The notes under the pieces were generated by a model. The model did not search any database and was not told the DNA's origin. It saw only the letters and a list, made by a program, of their open reading frames with translations. The position numbers were made by a program, and so were the translations under genes. From Acetivibrio alkalicellulosi (lineage in GTDB: Bacteria; Bacillota; Clostridia; Acetivibrionales; Acetivibrionaceae): a stretch of 64,000 nt of DNA. The DNA is taken from contig VLTH01000003.1 in the NCBI GenBank assembly GCA_008125075.1, forward strand, positions 631,687 to 695,686. The letters are read 5' to 3'. Shown in pieces: positions 53,003-62,196 of the stretch. Numbering within the stretch: the first letter of the stretch is position 1; the number at the start of each line of letters is the position of its first letter.

Positions 53003-53481
53003 ATAGGAAGTTCAAAATCTAATAATATATTTTTATTATGTACATTGCCACACATAGCCAGATATCCCACATTGATCACACCAGAATAGCAAATAACTTC
53101 GCTTCCCCAGAGCTATTCGTGATTTTCCAATGTAGTAACCCCTTTGATGCTTTGATAAACGCCTGTTCCCAAATTCCAGTTTCAACATTTAAAACGCTGA
53201 TATGATTTCACTCATATTATCAGAATGTTGCTCCCTTGATAAATAATTTTGAAAGAAGGTGCATTTATTTTGAAAAGCAAACAAAAATATGATATAAAGG
53301 GTTAACACAGTTCATTTCTGTAACAGAGGGTATTTTATATCTAAAAGCTGGAACGAATTAAATGAAAATATTACGGATTATTTTTTATTATAATTGGCAA
53401 AAGAGTGGTATAATTATAGCATGAGTAAAGATTATATAAAGGAGTTTATATAATGAGTTTATAAAAAGGATAGTGAGATTA

Positions 53482-54111
53482 ATGGAAAAAGTATATACAA
53501 TCGGTCATTCAAACTATTCAACTAAATATTTTTTATCATTGTTAAAAAAGCATGGAATAACTTGTGTTGTAGATGTTAGAAGTGTGCCTTTTTCTAAGTA
53601 CACCCCACAGTACAATAAAGACGATTTAAAAAAGTTCCTACATGAGAATAAAGTCTATTATATTTTTATGGGTGAAGAACTTGGGGCAAGAAGGTCAGAT
53701 AAATTATTGTATTCCAGTGATGGAAATTTAGATTTTGAAAAAGTAAGTAAGACAAGTCTATTTCAATCAGGAATTGATAGAATTAAGTCTGGCATTGAAA
53801 AAGGTTACAACATTGCAGTTATGTGTACGGAGAAAGACCCTATAGAATGTCATAGAAATATTTTGGTTGCAAGAGAATTATATAGGCAAAATATTGAAAT
53901 TTATAATATACTTGAAAGCGGCAAAATCGAAACTCAGGAACAAATTGAGGAAAGATTGCTTGATTTGTACTTTCCTAACAGAATGCAGCAAACGCTATTT
54001 GATTCTTTTGAGAATAATGTAGATAATGGAGAATTGATTAGCAAAGCTTATATCTACCAAAATAAGGATATTGCATACAATATTAATAATTTAGTCGCAA
54101 AGGTGCTATAA
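53482..54111 (+). CDS. DUF488 domain protein, full length
   Basis: 209 residues. DUF488 motifs: YTIGHSNYSTKYFLSLLKKHGITCVVDVRSVPFSKYTPQYN near the start, GEELGARR, and the C-terminal core VMCTEKDPIECHRNILVARELY with the conserved Cys and His. DUF488 proteins are of unsettled biochemical role; many sit in defence or mobile islands. Start at ATG 53482 (aagga upstream). The next gene, 41 bases on, is a second DUF488 relative. Confidence 0.85.
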   Translation: MEKVYTIGHSNYSTKYFLSLLKKHGITCVVDVRSVPFSKYTPQYNKDDLKKFLHENKVYYIFMGEELGARRSDKLLYSSDGNLDFEKVSKTSLFQSGIDRIKSGIEKGYNIAVMCTEKDPIECHRNILVARELYRQNIEIYNILESGKIETQEQIEERLLDLYFPNRMQQTLFDSFENNVDNGELISKAYIYQNKDIAYNINNLVAKVL

Positions 54112-54152
54112 TGATTTATTTGTGTTAATTACATTAAAAGAAAGGGAAAAGT

Positions 54153-54503
54153 ATGAAATTATATACCATAGGCTTTACTAAAAAGTCAGCGAAGGATTTT
54201 TTTAATCTTTTAAAAAAAAGCAATGTAAAGAAGCTAATTGACATTAGATTGAATAACGCTTCTCAATTAGCAGGATTTACCAAGGGAAACGATTTGCAAT
54301 ACTTTTTGAAAGAAATTTGTGATATAGAGTATATACACGATACTGAGTTATCACCAACAAAAGAAATCCTTGACGATTACAAGAATAAAAAAATTAGCTG
54401 GTCTCAATATGAAATTCTTTTCAAAGCCTTACTTAAAGATAGAAAAATTAATAGCATGTTAGAAACTAAGTATAATAATCAATTTAATAATATATGCTTA
54501 TAG
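54153..54503 (+). pseudogene. Second DUF488 protein, truncated before its Cys/His core
   Basis: 116 residues. The start fits small DUF488 proteins (KLYTIGFTKKSAKDFFNLLKKSNVKKLIDIRLNN, LAGFTKGNDLQYFL). It stops in NNICL just where the family continues with a CSE..xHCHR-type core, so the conserved Cys and His are lost. Just beyond, a minus-strand stub (MSYIEKLKKELYKLGL) starts at about 54547, which suggests a deletion junction near 54505. Confidence 0.7.
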
Positions 54504-54704
54504 ACCTAATTTATAAAGCTCTTTTTTAAGTTTTTCTATATAACTCATTTTTCTTACCCAATTCACATTTACTTTCATGCTAACATTACAAACAACTTTA
54601 GCATAAAAGTAAACACGAATTCAAATCATTTATAAATTTATAAATTGCAAAAATTTTCGACCAAATCACATAACCGCAACCTAATCCGCAATAGACTCAT
54701 TTAC

Positions 54705-54827
54705 TCAACCCAATATCTCTTTCAACTCAATCCCACTTCTGAATATAAAGGTAGCTTCCACCAGCGAATGTATTATGAATTTATCAACTAGCCTCCTGAA
54801 TAAAGCTCCATCAAACTTTGCAAGCGG
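54705..54827 (-). pseudogene. Serine-recombinase C-terminal relic
   Basis: An open stretch reads AKFDGALFRRLVDKFII..VEATFIFRSGIELKEILG and stop. It resembles the C-terminal end of large serine recombinases (FD..LFR.LV.K....F.F.SG.E). The upstream part of the gene is missing. The rest of 54504-54924 has no gene. Confidence 0.55.
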
Positions 54828-54929
54828 TGTGTCTGTGGAACGATTAAAGAGTAGTCTGGCACGCATTGAAGAAATAGAAGATGAATCTAACTAATCATTA
54901 TACAAATTGATATCAAATACCCAATATCC

Positions 54930-55028
54930 ACATAATAAGTTTTTGATAAGCTTAACAATATTATTTGTTATAGCTTTAAGGACTTTAAAGAAAAATCCTC
55001 TCATAAAAGTTCGGTAGTAAAATGGTAG
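54930..55028 (+). pseudogene. Integrase 3'-end relic, right copy
   Basis: Inverted counterpart of the left copy: LNNIICYSFKDF..KSSVVKW with TAG at 55026-55028. About 85 percent alike by eye, with most changes between codons conservative. Confidence 0.5.
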
Positions 55029-55077
55029 TAAAATAACTATAAAACAAAAATCAAGGGTTCCAACACCACAAGCATAC

Positions 55078-55300
55078 ATAATACATAAACTAATTATTAA
55101 TAAATACAGAGGTACCAAAAAGGAAAAAGACATTCGAGCTGTTAATAATATTCTTGAATACATATTAAACAGAAGAAAAAGAAATAAATCAGTTAAAAAG
55201 TATTTATAATGACTTATCAAAAAATAATATCAAGAAGGTTAATACTGTTTGCAAAGAAAATTTAATTGAACTATATCCAGGCTTTAATTTTGATAGGTAA
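55078..55300 (+). pseudogene. Nucleotidyltransferase-like C-terminal relic
   Basis: HKLIINKYRGTKKEKDIRAVNNILEYIL..RNKSVKK is followed by a stop, but one base shift in an A run continues with YNDLSKNNIKKVNTVCKENLIELYPGFNFDR. The pattern resembles the C-terminal part of GSU2403-type nucleotidyltransferases. The N-terminal part is absent. Confidence 0.4.
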
Positions 55301-55320
55301 TTTTCTAAAAAATCATTCAT

Positions 55321-55363
55321 ATAACCAAAACTACTTTCAAAAATTAAAAGTAGTTTCGGTTAT
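55321..55363. terminator. 16-bp hairpin between convergent genes
   Basis: ATAACC.AAACTACTTT (55321-55337) pairs with 55347-55363 with a single A.C mismatch. It may stop transcription from both sides, though no clear T run follows. Confidence 0.5.
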
Positions 55364-55393
55364 CATTTATAAAAATATAAAATTGTAGGTACT

Positions 55394-55576
55394 TTATTTT
55401 ACTCTGATGATAGTCTTGTCTTTAATGTGAATTATATCCAGTTTATTTCTTGCTTCATCTATAAATTTATCTCTTTTTTCCATAACTTCAGAATCAGGAT
55501 TTTTCATTTTTTTAGAAAATTCTTCTCCGTCTTTTCCTGAAAGAACAATAGATCCTTTACGATTTATTAAAGCCAT
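55394..55576 (-). CDS. 60-residue partner protein of GNAT gene
   Basis: 60 residues, starting MALINRKGSIVLSGKDGEEFSKKMKNPDSE, charged, with an excellent ggaggtg site. The start resembles small 'ALI/KGSI..' proteins encoded with acetyltransferases in clostridia. 16 bases downstream of the GNAT gene, same strand. An antitoxin or regulator role is possible but unproven. Confidence 0.6.
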   Translation of the reverse strand: MALINRKGSIVLSGKDGEEFSKKMKNPDSEVMEKRDKFIDEARNKLDIIHIKDKTIIRVK

Positions 55577-55591
55577 AAAAACACCTCCATA

Positions 55592-56125
55592 TCAATCTAA
55601 CATTTCTTCAATTATAGAATTATTTCTAAAATCAATAAACATTTCAACTGTAGTATCATTAATATCAATAATTATTTTATCAATAGATGAATCATTATAT
55701 TCTGCCTTTACAAATTGAAACCCTCTATCCTTATACCATTTAAGCTTACTTACTCTAGCGTCAATGAACAAGCACCTACATCCTATGAATTCAGAAATAT
55801 CTTTTGATGTAACAGCAACATATTCAAGTATATGTGTTCCTATTCCCATGTTTTCATAATTTTCATCAATAGCTAAACACTTTAGTACAATTGAGGGATA
55901 TTTGTTGTCATCCCCATATATTGGAATGTCAATACTCCTGAACTCAGTTGTAAAATATCCAACAACAACTTCATTAACTTTTACAATTTTTGTTCTTGAT
56001 AAATGCATAATATGTTCAAAATAAGCGTTATTCCTCTGTAAAAAATCATTAAGTAAAGGATCTTCACATTTGAACTTAGTTAAGTCTTCATTAGCATTTA
56101 TATCTATAAGTTCAATATCAAACAT
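55592..56125 (-). CDS. GNAT family N-acetyltransferase (possible toxin type)
   Basis: 177 residues. An N-terminal part FKCEDPLLNDFLQRNNAYFEHIMHLSRTKIVKV resembles GNAT toxins of the TacT/AtaT sort; the acetyl-CoA loop is ENYENMGIGTHILEYV, and the C-terminal beta bulge segment is WYKDRGFQFV. It would acetylate a small molecule, protein or aminoacyl-tRNA; the substrate cannot be told. The start is preceded by acggaggtt on this strand. Confidence 0.75.
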   Translation of the reverse strand: MFDIELIDINANEDLTKFKCEDPLLNDFLQRNNAYFEHIMHLSRTKIVKVNEVVVGYFTTEFRSIDIPIYGDDNKYPSIVLKCLAIDENYENMGIGTHILEYVAVTSKDISEFIGCRCLFIDARVSKLKWYKDRGFQFVKAEYNDSSIDKIIIDINDTTVEMFIDFRNNSIIEEMLD

Positions 56126-56414
56126 ATAAAACCTCCGTACATATTAATTATAACATAAATAAAGTAAATTAAATATACTTGGATCTAAAACAATAGACTT
56201 AGATTGATTACAATATTTCTATAGTTATTGAGTTTAAAACTCAAAACTTCTAACATTTTTCTAACGCAAAAATTTTCTAACATGATTTTGAGTATAAAAG
56301 GATTTACATAAAGTAAAATATAAAAATTTTGTCCAGTGCTTTATATCACAGAGTTGCAGACAGTTTTAAAAAGTATACAATAAATAGAAATAACACAAGC
56401 CAGTAAGTATATTT

Positions 56415-56567
56415 TTAGATCTCAACGTCTAGTGATTTTAAAACTAAAGTAAGTTGTGCTAACTCTTGCTCTTTATATATTTTCATTAACTTATTTATAA
56501 CTAAGTCAATATTTTCATCAATTATGTAATCATCTATTATATTTTTAAATTCATCTTTTCTCACTAC
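56415..56567 (-). pseudogene. Short coding relic of unknown origin
   Basis: A stop-free stretch reads VRKDEFKNIIDDYIIDENIDLVINKLMKIYKEQELAQLTLVLKSLDVEI, amphipathic and helical, without a ribosome site. Possibly the end of a broken gene. The rest of 56126-56764 holds only the promoter of the AAA gene. Confidence 0.35.
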
Positions 56568-56686
56568 CAGAAAAAAGTTAAGGCATAGTCGTCGTCTCCC
56601 TTTTATCTATTTTTTGAGATTAACAGTAGGAGATATAAAGACAAATTAAAAAATATTGATTAGTTTGAGATATTTACTCAATTAAA

Positions 56687-56715
56687 TTGTATTTTATATA
56701 AAAATTGAGTATAAT
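56687..56715 (+). promoter_or_regulatory. Promoter of the AbiL-like operon
   Basis: TTGTAT, exactly 17 bases, perfect TATAAT, about 50 bases before the first gene. Confidence 0.6.
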
Positions 56716-56764
56716 ATAAGATGGAGTTTGCGAAATTATATACAAACTCTAAGGAGGATGTTAT

Positions 56765-58054
56765 ATGCTGATAAATTATGTATTTGAAAATTTTCGCTCC
56801 TTTAAGAGCAAGACGAAACTAAATATGGAGGCGGGAGCACAGCGAACTTTAGATGAAAACCTTATCCGAGAAAATAAACTACGCATTCTTCCATCTGCTG
56901 TCATATATGGAGCAAATGCAAGCGGGAAATCTAATATTATTATGTCACTGGCGATAATGAGGGAGATTGTATTACAAGGCTCCCTTGAGACTTTTTCATC
57001 GGATTTGAATAATCTAGAATTGTACCCGTTTGCTCATAGTTCAGAACAAAAACCTATGTTATTTGAAATAGAATTTACAAACGAGGAATTTCGTTTTTTG
57101 TACTCTTTTGAAGTTCTAACCAAGTCCTTTGACAAGGATAAACGGCAGATTGTATCTGAACAGCTATGGATAAACAATAATAAAACATTGATTCAAATTT
57201 TTGAGCGCAGTCTGCAGCGAGTTGCAATCAAGCGGGATAAAAAGGTGCTTTCTCTTATACAATATGATGAAAAGCTGCTGGCGGAATTTGAAAATAAAAT
57301 CAATAAAAACCTTGATCCCACTGAACTGTTTTTAACACATGCATTCAAAACCGTTATCAGTAGCGAGATTGCAGATGAAGTAATTGACTTTTTTAAGAAT
57401 AAGCTGGTTGTAGTCAGCGATTTTACACTTAAGAAAACAAACATTACATTTTCTGCAGCTGATATGCCAGATAAAGATTTTCTGGCATGGAATAAGACAT
57501 TAGACGGTTTTGTAAAAAATGCGGATTTCGGTCCACAGAGAATCCTGTTTAAATCTCAAAAATCGGAGGAAGAGCATTCTGCTGACATGGAGCTTGTTTC
57601 TATCTATAAGTCAGGTAAGCGGGATGTAATGGTTCCTGCGGAATTGATGGAATCAAGAGGAACCCTGAAACTATTGGATTTCGCTATTCCATTTGAAACC
57701 CTATTCACGAAGGGTGGTGTATTTGTACTAGATGAATTTGATGCAGCAATCCATCCGGAATTGATTAAAGGTATTATCGCTTTATTTAATGACCAATCGG
57801 TAAATAAAAAAGGCGTACAGCTTATATTCACTACCCATAACCCAATTTACCTAAACAACAAGATATTCCGTCGGGATCAAATTAAATTTGTTGAAAAAGA
57901 TAAAGACACCTTTGAAAGCACAGTTTATTCACTTGCTGATTTTGGCTCTACAGATGTCAGGAATGATCAAAACTATCTGCTAAACTATTTTAAAGGGAAA
58001 TACGGTACATTTCCGTATATAGACTTTTCCAAACTTTTTGTAAAGGAAACTTAA
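56765..58054 (+). CDS. AAA ATPase, AbiLi/RloA-like
   Basis: 429 residues. An OLD/SMC-type ATPase: opening LINYVFENFRSFKSKTKLNMEAG, Walker A YGANASGKSN near residue 50, signature-like SRGTLKLL near 298, Walker B VFVLDEFDAAIHPEL near 320 and H-loop FTTHNPIYLNN. It is followed after 12 bases by an RloB-like gene, the arrangement of the AbiL abortive-infection system. Codons appear less A/T-biased than in the neighbours (for example CGG, GCG), a sign of transfer. Good site aaggaggatg. Confidence 0.85.
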   Translation: MLINYVFENFRSFKSKTKLNMEAGAQRTLDENLIRENKLRILPSAVIYGANASGKSNIIMSLAIMREIVLQGSLETFSSDLNNLELYPFAHSSEQKPMLFEIEFTNEEFRFLYSFEVLTKSFDKDKRQIVSEQLWINNNKTLIQIFERSLQRVAIKRDKKVLSLIQYDEKLLAEFENKINKNLDPTELFLTHAFKTVISSEIADEVIDFFKNKLVVVSDFTLKKTNITFSAADMPDKDFLAWNKTLDGFVKNADFGPQRILFKSQKSEEEHSADMELVSIYKSGKRDVMVPAELMESRGTLKLLDFAIPFETLFTKGGVFVLDEFDAAIHPELIKGIIALFNDQSVNKKGVQLIFTTHNPIYLNNKIFRRDQIKFVEKDKDTFESTVYSLADFGSTDVRNDQNYLLNYFKGKYGTFPYIDFSKLFVKET

Positions 58055-58066
58055 GGAGGGAAAATA

Positions 58067-58678
58067 ATGTATCGTAAAACTTACTTTTGCGTCTGTGAGG
58101 GTCAACAAGAAGAAATGTATTTAAAGCATGTTGCTTTTCTGCTGAAAAAATTTCCCCACCGTGTTGTTACTTTTAATACTACGCATGGTTTGCCAGAAAG
58201 GCTAAAGAAAAACTACACAGAGTATGATAATGCTGCGCTATTTGATTATGATTTCAAGGAAGAGGAGTTTCGTAGAAATATAATGATTTGTGAACAGCTC
58301 CAACGGAAAAGCCAGAAGGAAAAAGGGAAAAATGTCTATCATGCTTATAGCAATGTAAACATAGATTTATGGTTTATACTTCATAAAGAGGATTTTAATA
58401 GACCGGTTGCTTCAAATGATGCTTATATTACTGATGTGCGTAGAATATATGGATTAAGCCATGAAGTGAATATTAAAGAAAAAGTAACCCTTGATAGAAT
58501 ACTAAGGGAAATTACTCTAAAAGATGTAAAACAGGCAATCAGACGGGCAGAGCAAATCCGTAAAAGTAAATTGGAATCCGACTGCTTTATGGTGGGTAAT
58601 GTTGCCTGTTATGGCAATCCGGATTTCTCTCTTCATGATTTTTTGAAAATTGTTTTGCAGGATTGTGGAGAATTATAA
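58067..58678 (+). CDS. RloB-like (AbiLii) protein
   Basis: 203 residues. The opening YFCVCEGQQEEMYLKHV is the RloB pattern (CEGxxEExY), followed by an acidic DYD, NVNIDLWFILHKEDFNRP, and a helical C-terminus. RloB-type proteins have a TOPRIM-like nuclease fold. With the ATPase it would form an AbiL-type phage-defence pair. A gggagg-type site (aaggaggg) precedes it. Confidence 0.82.
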   Translation: MYRKTYFCVCEGQQEEMYLKHVAFLLKKFPHRVVTFNTTHGLPERLKKNYTEYDNAALFDYDFKEEEFRRNIMICEQLQRKSQKEKGKNVYHAYSNVNIDLWFILHKEDFNRPVASNDAYITDVRRIYGLSHEVNIKEKVTLDRILREITLKDVKQAIRRAEQIRKSKLESDCFMVGNVACYGNPDFSLHDFLKIVLQDCGEL

Positions 58679-58699
58679 AAGCAAAGGAAGGATAAGAAC

Positions 58700-58846
58700 A
58701 TGAGTAGAGCAGGAGTGAAGTTTTCCAAAATAAAGAAGCTTTGAATTAGAGATAAAGTTTTTAAAGAAGAATATGAAAAGCTGAAGCTGCGGGACGAACT
58801 ATGGAATCCATTTAATGAGTGTTATTTCAGGCAGATATACATTTAG
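58700..58846 (+). pseudogene. HTH antitoxin-like relic after the AbiL pair
   Basis: MSRAGVKFSKIKKL, in-frame stop, then DKVFKEEYEKLKLRDELW. The pattern resembles the N-terminal part of HigA/XRE-type antitoxins (FKEEYEKLK..), truncated before the HTH. A ribosome site (aaaggaagg) survives. The remaining 58847-59104 contains no gene I can see. Confidence 0.5.
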
Positions 58847-59104
58847 TTTATAGAATTACTAGAGATTTAATTGAAACAGGCATGTTTTAGAAGTGAAATA
58901 TATTGCTGACATGAAATAAAAAAATAAGAAACAGATAGTTGATATTGAAATAAAAACATATGAACCAATGTGTAATTTATGCAAATTATGTGATAATATA
59001 CAAGATAAGAAAAAAATATTATTCTTCCCCCAAAATGGATGTGTGTTAATAATTACAATACACGCTATTTTTTGAAATTTCTATAATCATATTGATGACC
59101 ATTT

Positions 59105-59133
59105 TTGAAGCTTCACCTGGGATATGTTATAAT
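59105..59133 (+). promoter_or_regulatory. Promoter of the MalT-like regulator
   Basis: TTGAAG, exactly 17 bases, perfect TATAAT, 27 bases before the start codon. Confidence 0.65.
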
Positions 59134-59159
59134 TAAAAAAACTTTAAGGAGATTTTATA

Positions 59160-61913
59160 ATGCAAAATAATCTTTTAAAAATAAAAACAACTATACCTCC
59201 TATTAGCTCGAATGTAATAGTGCGAAAAGGGTTGTTAGATAAAATAAGTGAAGATTTATTGCAAAATAACTATTTTACTAAGGCAATAACTCTGTTTTCT
59301 TCTCCTGCAGGTTCTGGCAAAACAACTGCTATAAGAAGCTTCCTTAGCAATCAGCAGATCAATGCTGCTTGGTATTCAATAGACTCAGAAGACAACTGTC
59401 CACAAAAATTTTGGCTGTATATTATTACATCACTAAAAGAACTTTTTCATGAAATAGGTTCTAGCTCATTGGAGTTGCTAAAATCTAATGACTTTTCCCA
59501 AGATAGTAAAGTGGATTTTAAGAATATATTATATCCTTTTTTAAATGAGTTATTTTCTATTAATAAACTTACATATTTAGTGCTTGATGACTATCATTTA
59601 ATTACAAACACTGAAATAAATAGAGATATGATTTTCTTTATAGAAAACCTGCCTCCTTCTGTACATATTTTGATATCAACCCGCTCAGACCCATCTTGGC
59701 CTTTAACTAGATGGAGGGCAAAAGGTAAACTAAATGAAGTGCGTCTTGACCATCTTAAATTCTCTTTAGAAGAATTTCAAATTCTTTTTAATGAACAAAA
59801 AAAGGGTGTAGAAATAAAAAAAGAGCATATTGAAAAGCTTTATAATAAGACAGAAGGATGGATTTCTGGTCTTATGCTTGCAATTCTTTCAATATATAAT
59901 TTAAAAGACTCTAATCAATATGAAAAATTTATTGATGATTTCTCAGGAAGTAACCGCCACATAATTCACTTTTTAAGTGAAGAAGTTTATAAGAGGCAGC
60001 CAGACTATATTAAGCAGTTTTTATTAAAAACATCAATATTAAAGCATTTTTGTGCTCCTCTATGTGACTTAATAACTGATAGACAAGATAGCTGTGATAT
60101 TATTGAATCCTTAGAACGTCAAAACATGTTTATAATCCCTTTAGATGCAAATGGTGAATGGTATAGATATCATAATCTATTTTCGGATTTGCTTGTTTTC
60201 CACCTGAAAAAAAACTATCCTAGAGAATACAAAAATCTTCATGAAATTGCTTCTGAGTGGTTCTTAGAACAGGATGAACCATCTGAAGCTATATATCATG
60301 CCTATTACAGTGATAATCTAGAGAAAACAGCTTATATTTTTCATGAAAAGTTAGATAAACTATTGGCATTAGAAGGACCAGGTTTTTTAATAAAATGTAT
60401 GGAATCATATTCATTAGAATTATTAAAAAAATATCCTCGCTTGTTGGTAATGTATATTTTTTTCATTTTAGTTATAAAGACTAGCAAAAGTGTTGAACAT
60501 TTGATTGAAGAAGCTGATAAATTAAGCTATGACAATCCAAAGGAACAACAGGAATATTTGGGTATGTTATCTGCAATAAAAACTTACTATTACATATATA
60601 ACAATCAGTTTATGGAAGCTACTCAAAGTGCAGAGGATGCCCTCACTAAACTATCACATAATAGTACATTTTGGAGAATGGGGATTTCTATTTTTTTAGG
60701 TGATGTTAATCTCTTTTCAGGATACCCTAAACAAGCATACAGCTACTACTTTAATGCTCATATTAATAATAAGAGTACAGGTAGTAACTATTTTTGCATT
60801 TCTTCTGGAATAAAGGTTTCAATTGCACTAAGCTATTTAGGAAAACTAGATGATTCAAAAGAATCGGCAAGAGATATACTTATGCTAGCCAAAAATTCAG
60901 GTTATTCAAACCTCACAAAAATAGGAACTCTATGGGGGCTGTTAGGTGATATATTAAGAGAACAGGGTGTTTTAGAAGAGGCTAAACAATTTGTAGAAAA
61001 GGGGATAATAGTTAGTGGGAAAGATGCAATGCTTATTGCATGGAATTATTTTTATAGAATTGCTATTTCTTTTTCCAATAAAGACTATAATGATTGTAGA
61101 GCTTGTATTTCATTTATTGAAAACATAAGTGCGGAAAATCTACCTATTTTTATTAAAATTATGTTGACCTTATGGCACTCTAAGATATATATACATCAGG
61201 GAGATTTATCACAAGCTGAGAATTTACTTATGAGTATTGGCGTCTCGCAAGAAATGGAAGTTAGTGATGGTCAAGAAAAAGGGTTTTTACTTTTAGTAAG
61301 ACTATTGCTTGCTAAAGATAATTCTAATACCCAGTACATTTTTAAGATTTTAGACCAGATAGAACAAAAAGTATCAAAAAATGAGTATGTTCCATTACAT
61401 ATAGAAACACTTATTTTAAAATCTTATCTAGAACATAATAATGGCAATCTACAGAATTGTTATAGTTCAATTTCAAAAGCATTAGAATTAGGAAATAAAA
61501 ACGGTTTTTTTCAGATATTTGTTGACGAGGGAGAAAAGTTTGCTAAAATTTTGATGTCATTTGCTAATAAGGCTACGGATAATAAAGATATAGCAACTTT
61601 TTCAAATTTAATTGCTGAGGCTATAGTACCTTCATTTAAGAATTGTCAAGACTTTCTTGAGCCAGACAAAAATTCTAATAATAATGTATCTACTATATCT
61701 TCAGTTTATGCTCAGCTTACAGAAGACCTTACTAAAAGGGAAATAGAAATATTAGAACTTATTAGTGAAGGTATGTCTAACCAGGCCATTTGTCAAAAAC
61801 TATATCTTTCTTTAGGTACTGTTAAATGGCACACAAGTAATATATACAGCAAGCTTGGAGTAAGAGGACGTACACAAGCCATAGCGTTAGCAAGAAAACT
61901 AAAAATTATATAA
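59160..61913 (+). CDS. MalT-type LuxR family transcriptional regulator (STAND ATPase)
   Basis: 917 residues. Walker A SSPAGSGKTTAIRSF near residue 52, Walker B LVLDDYHLI near 143, STRSDPSWPLTRWRA sensor block, winged-helix and TPR-like region (about 330-820), and a C-terminal LuxR HTH (LTKREIEILELISEGMSNQAICQKLYLSLGTVKWHTSNIYSKLGV). Such regulators oligomerise on binding ATP and an inducer and activate nearby genes. Neighbours are a small unknown gene and an interrupted ABC exporter, the likely former target. Confidence 0.9.
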   Translation: MQNNLLKIKTTIPPISSNVIVRKGLLDKISEDLLQNNYFTKAITLFSSPAGSGKTTAIRSFLSNQQINAAWYSIDSEDNCPQKFWLYIITSLKELFHEIGSSSLELLKSNDFSQDSKVDFKNILYPFLNELFSINKLTYLVLDDYHLITNTEINRDMIFFIENLPPSVHILISTRSDPSWPLTRWRAKGKLNEVRLDHLKFSLEEFQILFNEQKKGVEIKKEHIEKLYNKTEGWISGLMLAILSIYNLKDSNQYEKFIDDFSGSNRHIIHFLSEEVYKRQPDYIKQFLLKTSILKHFCAPLCDLITDRQDSCDIIESLERQNMFIIPLDANGEWYRYHNLFSDLLVFHLKKNYPREYKNLHEIASEWFLEQDEPSEAIYHAYYSDNLEKTAYIFHEKLDKLLALEGPGFLIKCMESYSLELLKKYPRLLVMYIFFILVIKTSKSVEHLIEEADKLSYDNPKEQQEYLGMLSAIKTYYYIYNNQFMEATQSAEDALTKLSHNSTFWRMGISIFLGDVNLFSGYPKQAYSYYFNAHINNKSTGSNYFCISSGIKVSIALSYLGKLDDSKESARDILMLAKNSGYSNLTKIGTLWGLLGDILREQGVLEEAKQFVEKGIIVSGKDAMLIAWNYFYRIAISFSNKDYNDCRACISFIENISAENLPIFIKIMLTLWHSKIYIHQGDLSQAENLLMSIGVSQEMEVSDGQEKGFLLLVRLLLAKDNSNTQYIFKILDQIEQKVSKNEYVPLHIETLILKSYLEHNNGNLQNCYSSISKALELGNKNGFFQIFVDEGEKFAKILMSFANKATDNKDIATFSNLIAEAIVPSFKNCQDFLEPDKNSNNNVSTISSVYAQLTEDLTKREIEILELISEGMSNQAICQKLYLSLGTVKWHTSNIYSKLGVRGRTQAIALARKLKII

Positions 61914-61915
61914 TG

Positions 61916-62164
61916 TTATGAAATTTTTTCTATTTTAAGATAGTTAAAAGTAATACCAAAATCCCTCAAAGCAACTATTATACCGTATACCGAAGCTATG
62001 TCTTTTAAGCTGCCTTTTATTTGTGTACTTCCATTGCAAGTATGTTTTACTGACAATCCCTCAAAGTATTCAAAAAGCCAATGCTCTAAATGACTCTGGC
62101 ATATTATATTTACACTCCAATCTTTATCACAATTTAGATTATTAATGTTTGCATTATTTTTCAT
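61916..62164 (-). CDS. Small conserved-looking protein, unknown
   Basis: 82 residues from ATG 62164 (GTG 62173 possible). Contains CxxH-like CQSHLEHWLFEYFEGLSVKHTCNG and SLKDIASVYGIIVALRDFG. No domain recognised. Convergent with the MalT-like gene with only 2 bases between stops. Possibly in one unit with the exporter upstream on this strand. Confidence 0.6.
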   Translation of the reverse strand: MKNNANINNLNCDKDWSVNIICQSHLEHWLFEYFEGLSVKHTCNGSTQIKGSLKDIASVYGIIVALRDFGITFNYLKIEKIS

Positions 62165-62196
62165 ATCAACCACTATCCTTTTATCTTATTTTAAGA

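Larger units (their letters stand above)
52866..55062. mobile_element. Decayed integrative element at tRNA-Leu
   Basis: Two copies of about 137 bases in inverted orientation (52866-53002 and 54925-55062) bound a region with recombinase relics and two DUF488 genes. Each copy encodes, facing outward, a tail reading KDF..E.S...KSSVVKW and stop, like the C-terminus of a tyrosine recombinase next to its tRNA site. The left part 53003-53481 also holds a minus-strand scrap (REQHSDNMSEIISAF) and no gene. No intact integrase or replication gene is present. Confidence 0.55.

Noticed and set aside
52758..53003. 81-codon plus-strand frame across tRNA-Leu
   Set aside because: It runs through the tRNA and its terminator and is antisense to an integrase tail; no ribosome site.
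54775..54894. Short plus-strand frame MNLSTSLLNKAP..RIEEIEDESN
   Set aside because: Overlaps the better-supported serine-recombinase relic on the other strand and has no ribosome site; kept only as an alternative.
54891..55220. 109-codon minus-strand frame over the right inverted repeat
   Set aside because: Antisense to the integrase tail and to the nucleotidyltransferase relic; the shared FCFIVILLPFYYRTF frame in both repeat copies follows from the DNA repeat itself.
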